The translations under genes and the position numbers were made by a program. The notes beneath the pieces were generated by a model. The model was not told the origin of the DNA and did no database searches. It was given only the letters and a program-made list of their open reading frames with translations. Positions 1-6,500 of a stretch of DNA of 12,996 nt are shown here, in pieces. The DNA lies in NCBI GenBank assembly GCA_025201865.1, contig MU603204.1:1-12996 (forward strand), written 5' to 3'. Within the stretch, counting starts at the first letter, position 1. Every line of letters starts with the position of its first letter. Source of the stretch: Ramicandelaber brevisporus. Lineage: Eukaryota > Kickxellomycota > Ramicandelaberales > Ramicandelaberaceae.

Positions 1-1
1 C

Positions 2-415
2 GTGGCGGCGATGCGGCTGGACGTCAGCATCATCCGCAAGCCGCGGTCGCTGGGGCTGGTGCCGAAGACGCCGCTGACGCGCGAGCAGCTGGACGAGATT
101 GCGCTGGCGATCCAGCAGACGATGCTGGAGCACACGCACGTCACGTCGCCCGATGCGGCGCCGATGCCGTTCTGCGCGTTCAACGGCGGCCGCGACACGT
201 GGTTCGACATTGGCAACAAGCTGATCGGCGTGCAGATTCTGCAGGAGTTCATTGGCTGCGAGCCGGCGCGCTGTCTGCACGTTGGCGACCAGTTCCTGTC
301 GACCGGCAACGACTTTGCCACGCGCACCGCCTGCAACACAAACTGGATCATCAACCCGCAGGAGACCCACGACATCCTCGTCGAGCTCAATGCCCTGCTT
401 TCCCTTCGCAAGTAA
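2..415 (+). CDS. ISN1: IMP-specific 5'-nucleotidase, C-terminal part (5' end lies outside the window)
   Basis: Cytosolic enzyme that removes phosphate from IMP to give inosine, in purine salvage and degradation. The visible 137 residues are roughly the last third of the family's usual length (about 400-450 residues). Recognition rests on the block FCAFNGGRDTWFDIGNK (about residues 57-73), where the Lys suits HAD motif III, and on HVGDQFLSTGND (93-104), which fits HAD motif IV with acidic residues D96 and D104; TRTACNTNWIINPQET follows, as in ISN1 proteins. The frame is open to the left edge, so the first visible codon (GTG) is internal and the true start lies upstream. The stop is TAA at 413-415. 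Third positions are almost all G or C, unlike the next gene. It converges with the Rab-GAP gene, with 69 bp between stops. The family call is confident; the N-terminal half cannot be assessed. Confidence 0.9.
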   Translation: MAAMRLDVSIIRKPRSLGLVPKTPLTREQLDEIALAIQQTMLEHTHVTSPDAAPMPFCAFNGGRDTWFDIGNKLIGVQILQEFIGCEPARCLHVGDQFLSTGNDFATRTACNTNWIINPQETHDILVELNALLSLRK

Positions 416-453
416 ACTTATTCTGTCAGCAACGATGTGTCCTTTACTCTTTA

Positions 454-459
454 AATAAA
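454..459 (+). terminator. Poly(A) signal AATAAA for ISN1
   Basis: A canonical AATAAA lies 39 nt after the ISN1 stop in an A/T-rich stretch. Cleavage 10-30 nt downstream would fall at the end of, or just inside, the convergent Rab-GAP gene. A second AATAAA at 504-509 lies inside the Rab-GAP coding region. No AATAAA is seen on the minus strand for the Rab-GAP itself; only ATAAAA-like sequence occurs near 474-479. Confidence 0.6.
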
Positions 460-484
460 ATTATAATAAGTGCTTTTATGATAA

Positions 485-3145
485 CTAGCCTAGGGTTCTG
501 CGCAATAAATGGCGAATCGAGTCCGGGATGTGAAGAGTGGAGAGCTGACTAGTACCACCTGCCAGTTTCTGGTTTGATATTGGCTCCATCAACAGAGCAT
601 TCGGCGGCGCAATTCCTTCCTGGTTACTGGGTTCCTCGCTTGTACTTCTCTCATCTCCAGATTTTGCAATTGTACTTGTGTCTGACTGCTGATCAGACAG
701 ATTCACTGCACGCTGCAGTCTATAATACATCTGCTCGGCACCGCGCAGCACTTGGTTCACATCGATGTTCATGGACAAGTCATTGATATACTTGAGCACT
801 TCATCAAATCTCTCCAAGTGATCCACTATGACATCAGAATGCAGTTCCAATATTGCGACGGCCACAAATAGATGGAAGTCGCCTGACAGATAATCAGTCC
901 AAAATACTTCCCACAGCGCAATCACATCCATAAACTCAAACTCTCTCTTGAACCAAATGAGTAGCCATCGGAAGCAAAAGAAGAAATGAAGCGCATCCAT
1001 TGATTGCAAATGGCTGTATAAACGTGGCAATAGTAAACGCACAAGGTCTTTGAGACAATCTAACTCGCGGGACATTCCACTTTGGTCACGCAGGAAATGA
1101 CTCTGCATGCGATCCATAAAGCGAGCAAAGCACCAGAAAGCCTGAGCCTCATCTGCAACTACGTAGTAAATTGGCGCTAGTAAATCGCTCATTCCTTGCA
1201 CGTAGCCAAGTGCACGGTTATGGAAATGGTAGGAGAGCAAAATATCTTTCATTTGCTCTAAATTGTAGTTTGTGCCAGGTAAACCTTCTCCTTCTCCATC
1301 TCCATCGCCATCTCCGTCTTCGTTTTCATCGTCTCTGTGATCGGGGTGATACTGCTCGCTTGGTGCAAACATGGGAACAGTTCTGTCAGTTCTCAGTACG
1401 TCCTTCTTTATGCGTGATTTCTGTTCAACAATCTCCTCAGAAGCCAATGTATCGGCATCTTGTAACCATGCCATTTTCATTTCATAATACAAGTCTGCTC
1501 CAGTTCTGTCAATAACACGGCGCTCTTCTTCGCTTGATGACCATGGATAAACACCCAGCAAGTATTTCCACACAATGCAGCGCGCATCTGCATGCACTCC
1601 GCGAGAAAACACCAACCGACGAACATGCTCAGCGGACTCAACCAATGCACCATTGTCATCCAGCATTGAATTCCACTCTGTAAGTGTAACTGGCGATGGC
1701 TCTCTGCTGCGCAACAATGGAGGCAGCCCAGCATTCGCAGATCCAGACAGCAGCTCAAACTGACCAAGTTCATCCGATACTGACGAGCCTTCCTGGGCAT
1801 CGTTACTGCTGTCATTTGCTTTACGTAGTCTCTCCATGTTTGAAGCAGCCCATTTGGCCAGATATAATCTCGCACCTTCATACTCACGACTCACTTCAGA
1901 GTTTGTTGCTGCATTGTATGATGGAGAGGCAAATTCACGCACCTGGGATGGCAAATGGGGCAAAATGGGGCGAGCCAGCGGGTGTTCGACTACAGACTGC
2001 GCAGCTTCACGAGTAAATCTAGTCACTTTAGAGAATCCTTCGAGAATATTCCACTGAGTTGTCTTCAATGTTGAAACCAGTGGACTCATTGCACCCAAAA
2101 GCGAATCGATCGTTGGCTGTAGAGGTTGAGACTGCGATGTTGCTGCTGTAGTGGTGGTCGCAGCAGCTCTCTGAATCGGAGATGTACCAGTGGTTGTAGT
2201 GGTAGTTGTAGTAGCGATGGACACTATGTTGCGCGTGGATCCAACTGGTGAGGTAGGAACAGGTGTCCATGACGCAGACAATGACTTTGGAAACTGAGCA
2301 GGCGGCGAGGGCGGGAATGTTGTCGGCGGAGAAGCGCTAACCAGATACAAAGTGGGATCACTGGCAGACTGCTGTACATGTTTCTCTCTTGATATCCATG
2401 CCAATAGCTGATCGCCTCCCCATATTAGACCCTCGCCTGCAATTGTGCTGGCACTCTCGCTATCATGGAACCACAGTGGCGGAAATGTTATGGTTTGACT
2501 TGCGCGAGACTCTTGTTTGTCTTGAACCGCTCTGTCTACATTGTCAAGATCTGTCGCATCGCCACTGTTTACATCTATAAATTCAACACTGCCAGATAAT
2601 GCTCGGATCGGAACTGGTCTCTGCCGAGCGTTTGCTGCTGATAGAGCCGACTTGTTGCTGTTTGCATTGATGATAACAGATCCGTGCCACTGTGTCAGCG
2701 AAGGCGGATGCACAATCAGCGACACAATATCAGACAGTGGAGCGCAGAATGAATACGCAGTTACTGAATCATCGACCCATTCTTCATTACTGCCGTTGTA
2801 ACCGTTAGCTGCTCCAGCTGGCAGCGATACCATCACAAACGAATCGCCTTCAGTATCACTCAGGCTACCTGTATCTGAACCCAGCAGCTGTTTAAGAGAT
2901 ACCAGCTCCATCTCCACATGTGCTTCAGCGTCCTTTGCAGCCAGCGATATCTCTGGAGTCCAAGCCACGTACTTGCGACTGCCTCGCTTGAAGATGCTCA
3001 AGAACCCAGGGATCTGCTGGGCAGTGCCAGCACCTGGTCCACGATACACATAGACTTTGCTCTTTGAAAACAGAAGCTGGACCTGTTCAACTGGTGGCCG
3101 TGGACCGAGCGGATGAGCCAAGCTACCACTGTAACCGCCGCCCAT
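485..3145 (-). CDS. GYP7: Gyp7 / TBC1D15-type Rab GTPase-activating protein
   Basis: GTPase-activating protein for Rab/Ypt GTPases (Ypt7/Rab7-type in the known family), acting in endosome-vacuole traffic; 886 residues from the ATG at 3145. The longest open frame begins at a TTG at 3274, which is not credible in a eukaryote, and no ATG lies between it and 3145. Residues about 17-257 match the N-terminal Rab-binding domain of TBC1D15/Gyp7 (from VEQVQLLFSKSKVYVY to FPPLWFHD and LLAWISREKHV). A Thr/Ser/Pro/Gln-rich linker follows (about 267-340). The TBC domain spans about 511-810, with the IxxDxxR arginine finger IKKDVLR (R585) and the YxQ glutamine finger YVQGMSDL (Q650), so it should be catalytically active. 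Between the two fingers lies an acidic D/G/E repeat (about 606-625). The C-terminal ~75 residues are low complexity. The family is near certain; choosing GYP7 over other TBC1D15 relatives is less so. Confidence 0.92.
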   Translation of the reverse strand: MGGGYSGSLAHPLGPRPPVEQVQLLFSKSKVYVYRGPGAGTAQQIPGFLSIFKRGSRKYVAWTPEISLAAKDAEAHVEMELVSLKQLLGSDTGSLSDTEGDSFVMVSLPAGAANGYNGSNEEWVDDSVTAYSFCAPLSDIVSLIVHPPSLTQWHGSVIINANSNKSALSAANARQRPVPIRALSGSVEFIDVNSGDATDLDNVDRAVQDKQESRASQTITFPPLWFHDSESASTIAGEGLIWGGDQLLAWISREKHVQQSASDPTLYLVSASPPTTFPPSPPAQFPKSLSASWTPVPTSPVGSTRNIVSIATTTTTTTTGTSPIQRAAATTTTAATSQSQPLQPTIDSLLGAMSPLVSTLKTTQWNILEGFSKVTRFTREAAQSVVEHPLARPILPHLPSQVREFASPSYNAATNSEVSREYEGARLYLAKWAASNMERLRKANDSSNDAQEGSSVSDELGQFELLSGSANAGLPPLLRSREPSPVTLTEWNSMLDDNGALVESAEHVRRLVFSRGVHADARCIVWKYLLGVYPWSSSEEERRVIDRTGADLYYEMKMAWLQDADTLASEEIVEQKSRIKKDVLRTDRTVPMFAPSEQYHPDHRDDENEDGDGDGDGEGEGLPGTNYNLEQMKDILLSYHFHNRALGYVQGMSDLLAPIYYVVADEAQAFWCFARFMDRMQSHFLRDQSGMSRELDCLKDLVRLLLPRLYSHLQSMDALHFFFCFRWLLIWFKREFEFMDVIALWEVFWTDYLSGDFHLFVAVAILELHSDVIVDHLERFDEVLKYINDLSMNIDVNQVLRGAEQMYYRLQRAVNLSDQQSDTSTIAKSGDERSTSEEPSNQEGIAPPNALLMEPISNQKLAGGTSQLSTLHIPDSIRHLLRRTLG
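1283..1318 (-). repeat. In-frame GAYGGN/GARGGN hexamer repeat coding (DG)4(EG)2
   Basis: An imperfect 6-bp tandem repeat in the Rab-GAP coding sequence, read as DGDGDGDGEGEG. It lies in the loop between the catalytic arginine and glutamine fingers of the TBC domain, where family members vary in length. It keeps the frame and is likely a slippage-prone, tolerated insertion. Confidence 0.8.
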
Positions 3146-3215
3146 CTGTTGTATGCTGTATGCTGCGTGTTGCTGTATGCTGTATGCTGTTGCTGTATGC
3201 TGCTGCTGTTGTTGA
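3146..3215 (-). repeat. CAG/CAA/CATACAG microsatellite in the 5' leader of the Rab-GAP gene
   Basis: Directly before the Rab-GAP ATG, the sense strand carries repeated CAG, CAA and CATACAG units. The repeat stays open in the Rab-GAP frame (it would read AYSIQQ-type repeats), but no ATG precedes it, so I treat it as untranslated leader. No ATG occurs on this strand from 3146 to about 3335, which supports 3145 as the first start codon. The start is preceded by CAACAG, so a spliced upstream exon cannot be excluded. Confidence 0.65.
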
Positions 3216-3557
3216 TAGTTGTGGTTAGAAATTTCGAGCAAAGAGATGACGAACAGAACCAGAATAAAAGGCAAGACACGAAGAACCCCAGAGTGAAGTC
3301 TTGGCGCGCGCTTCCGGCCTTCTTAAACCCACCTCGCATTGGGTGATTGGCTGGATACCCGCACTATCATTTAGTTACTACATTTGCTTGACGAACATAG
3401 TAGAAGAGTATTTTTAAATAGAAGAAAGAAGAGGGAAGAACGAATAGTTGATATAGAATAATGAAGAAAAGAAATAACTTGAGAAAGAAAACAAGTAAAA
3501 CAAAACAAACAATGAGGTATTAAACGGTTAGAGTATTGAATGAATGGATGAATTGGA
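3216..3557. other. Intergenic region: upstream leader of the Rab-GAP gene and 3' region of the giant gene
   Basis: About 340 bp between two genes read in the same (minus) direction. The part from 3216 to about 3335 is presumably the rest of the Rab-GAP leader and core promoter, with the CCAAT pair just beyond. The part from about 3360 to 3557 is A-rich on the plus strand, hence T-rich on the sense strand, and should hold the giant gene's 3' UTR. I see no canonical AATAAA on the minus strand there. No RNA gene or further coding region was recognised. Confidence 0.5.
3338..3350 (-). promoter_or_regulatory. Tandem CCAAT boxes upstream of the Rab-GAP gene
   Basis: On the sense strand the sequence CAGCCAATCACCCAATG holds two CCAAT cores (plus-strand ATTGG at 3346-3350 and 3338-3342), 8 bp apart and about 195-205 bp upstream of the ATG at 3145. 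The first, CAGCCAATCA, is a close match to the NF-Y/HAP consensus. Position and match suit a promoter element; binding is inferred. Confidence 0.5.
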
Positions 3558-6500
3558 TTACGCCAACAGATGAGTATACTGTTGTGATTCAGGATGCACA
3601 GCCATTTCAGACATTTTGAATTCATTCAATTCTCTCTTAATCATAATAGCCAGTTCTGGTGTAATTTTGGGCAGTTGATCACCCGATCTATCATACTCAT
3701 GCTTATCATAAGTCTCATATACATCCACAGTCTCCTTGAACTTTAACGGAGTTGGTGGCTGTGATTTGGATCGATACGCAAGTGATGATCTCAGCTTGAA
3801 TCTACTGCTGCCATTGCTGCCACTGTTATTGTTATTGCTACTGTTACTGTTAGAGTGCTGAGGAGCCTGCTGATGATACTGATCTGACGAACCATTGTGT
3901 TTGTTGGACAGAATCGAGACTGGCTGCTGATGTTGATGTTGATGTTGATGCTGAGGTTGCTGCTGTTGCTGTTGCTGATAGCCATACTCTGAATGCCGCG
4001 ATGATGCTGATACATGTGGAGCAGCCGCCATCATTGAGTGGATATCACTAGGCGTAGCAGGCCAGCCAGCCATTGTAGCTGAGTTGATATCCATCATGTT
4101 CTGAGTCTGCATGTACAGTTGCTGTTGCTGTTGCTGCTGTTGATGCAGCCTTTGTAACTGTTGATGACCTTGATATACCTGAGTATTCATTTGAGGCGGT
4201 GCAGATGCTGGTGGCCGCAAGTGAACTGGTTGGATATCTGCTGCGGCTGCTGTAGTTACTTGCTGCTGATGATGCGGCGGCAACTGTGACGTGTTTACTT
4301 GGAATTTCTGTGATCGATTGCCTGTCAACTGAACTGCGGGATATCTTGGAATTGATGGCTGTTGTTGCTGTTGCTGTTGCTGAGATTGAGATTGAGATTG
4401 AGATTGGTGATATTCGTGCTGATACTGTTGTTGGAGAGTTTGATGAATCACACTGGATCGCTGATTTTGATTTTGATTATGAGCACGTTGCTGCTGCTGT
4501 TGTTGCTGTTGCTGTTGTTGCTGTTGCTGTGACTGATGCAGATGGTGGTGACTGTAGCCATTTGCATGCATCATAGACGGCGCTGTTGTTGCCGAGTTTC
4601 CATTAAATTGAGAATGGTTTCTGCTGTCATCATCAGGAATCGACGAACCAGCCAATGAAGCACCATCTTCTGGGCTGACTGGTGGTGTAATAGCTGGCAG
4701 TTGTCTTGGTATAGCATCCAAACCATCGTTAGTGTCAATGTCCATATCAGATGTGATCGATGGAATGTAAACCTGTGGCTGAATCTGTGGCTGCATATTA
4801 ATAACTCCATTGTTTGATGAGTCCAAAGTAGAATTAATCACACTGTCTAAATCGCACGATTGATCAGAGTAGCCCATCATTGCAACCGATTCTCTTCTGC
4901 TCTTCTTTTCTGCAATGAGACTACTCGCTGATCCACGTCTATTATAACTGCCTCCAATGCCTACAACTCCATTATCTGATCCCTCCGAATCTAATGAGCC
5001 TTGTCGCTTGCTACCAATCGATGCATGTGGTTGTAGGTGTTGCTGCTGCTGCCTCTGTGGTTGGGATATTGCGCTGGCTTGAGAGTGGTCATCAACATCC
5101 ATAGCAGATGATGTATCCTCGGCTGCTGCCAATGCACCTGAGTTCTGGTCTTGCTCTTGGTCTTGCTCTGGGGGAGTTGAAGGAGGAGTCGACATTGCAC
5201 TGTGAGCAACAGTAGCTGAATGAGACGAAGGTGAGCCTCTACCACCGTTTGCTGACGAAGCATTACTGTTGTTACTGATGCTGCCATTCAATTGAGGCAG
5301 AGGTGCAGTGAATGGAAGAGTGCGAGACTGGTGAGTATCATCAAGTGGCGACATGTGGATAACATCTTCACGTCTGCACGCAATGTCTCCCATCGATATT
5401 GCACTATCTGTGCTCTCTGTGCGCACATGATTGGACGAAGACACTATCTTGTCTGGCAGAGTGAGTTGCGGCGGTTTGGATGAAAATCGCGGAGCAATGT
5501 CATTAGCTGTGGCTGTGGCTGCAGTTGATATAGGAGTAGAAATAGAATCAATACCAGAAGCCATGGTAGAACTGCCACTTGACTGATGATTATGATGGCA
5601 CTGTTGAATATTACCACCGCTGTTGTCGCTGCTGCTGTTACTGCTGCTGTTACTGCTGCTGTTGGTGTTATTGTACAAGTGAGGAAGCTGATCAATATGG
5701 AAGTTCAATGCAGGACCAGCGTCACTTAAACTGCGTCGTCTTCCACTGCTAGCGCCACCGCCGTTTGCTGAAGGTTCACAGAAAGCGTTCACAATTGAGT
5801 TTGTGTTGATATCAGTAGCTGTGTTTGTTGTTGTTTCGCTACGATATTGCTGTTGCTGTTGCTGTTGCTGCAGGAGGTGATTATGTTGGCTGTGGCTAGT
5901 TGAATTAGTCGCGTGCTTCTGCTTGTGTTTCTGCTTCTGTTGGTGCTGGTGCTGCTTCTGTTGGTGCTGCTGCTGCTGAGAGTAGCTGTGGTTATTTTGA
6001 TCGAGAGAGGAGAGTGCAAGAGAGGGTTGTTTCTGAAGCAGCAGTGTGCTGTCCTCTTTGCTCGTATTGCTGTTAATGTTAGAGTGACTGGTGATTGGAA
6101 TTGGGGGCAGTGGCTGGGACGGCAACTCAAAAGAGTATGCACTTGACTGGCATCCTTCCAAAGCACTGTTGCTCACTGCTGAACTTGCTGAAGACACTGC
6201 CTGCACGAGTGAGCCTGCCATGGGACGAGCCGGCGCTACAGGACTTGTAGTTGTTGATGGTGTCAGCATCTGTGGTTGATTGTGGACACCGTGAGCAGAG
6301 GAAGGAGAGAGTGCGTGTTTGAGCGAATTTGAAGCTGAAATTGAAGAAGGGGTGATGCTGTTCCCAGTCAAAATATTACTGTTGATGCTGCTGTTGTTGT
6401 TGCTGTTGCTGCTGCTGTTGTTGCCGCCGCTTTCGTTACCATTCATTGCTACACTGGGAGGACTAGTCACCATGCTGCCATTACTGATACTGCTATCGAC

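Noticed and set aside
3146-3274. N-terminal extension of the Rab-GAP with a hydrophobic start that looks like a signal anchor
   Set aside because: The frame begins at TTG, not ATG, and the family is cytosolic. The first in-frame ATG is at 3145.
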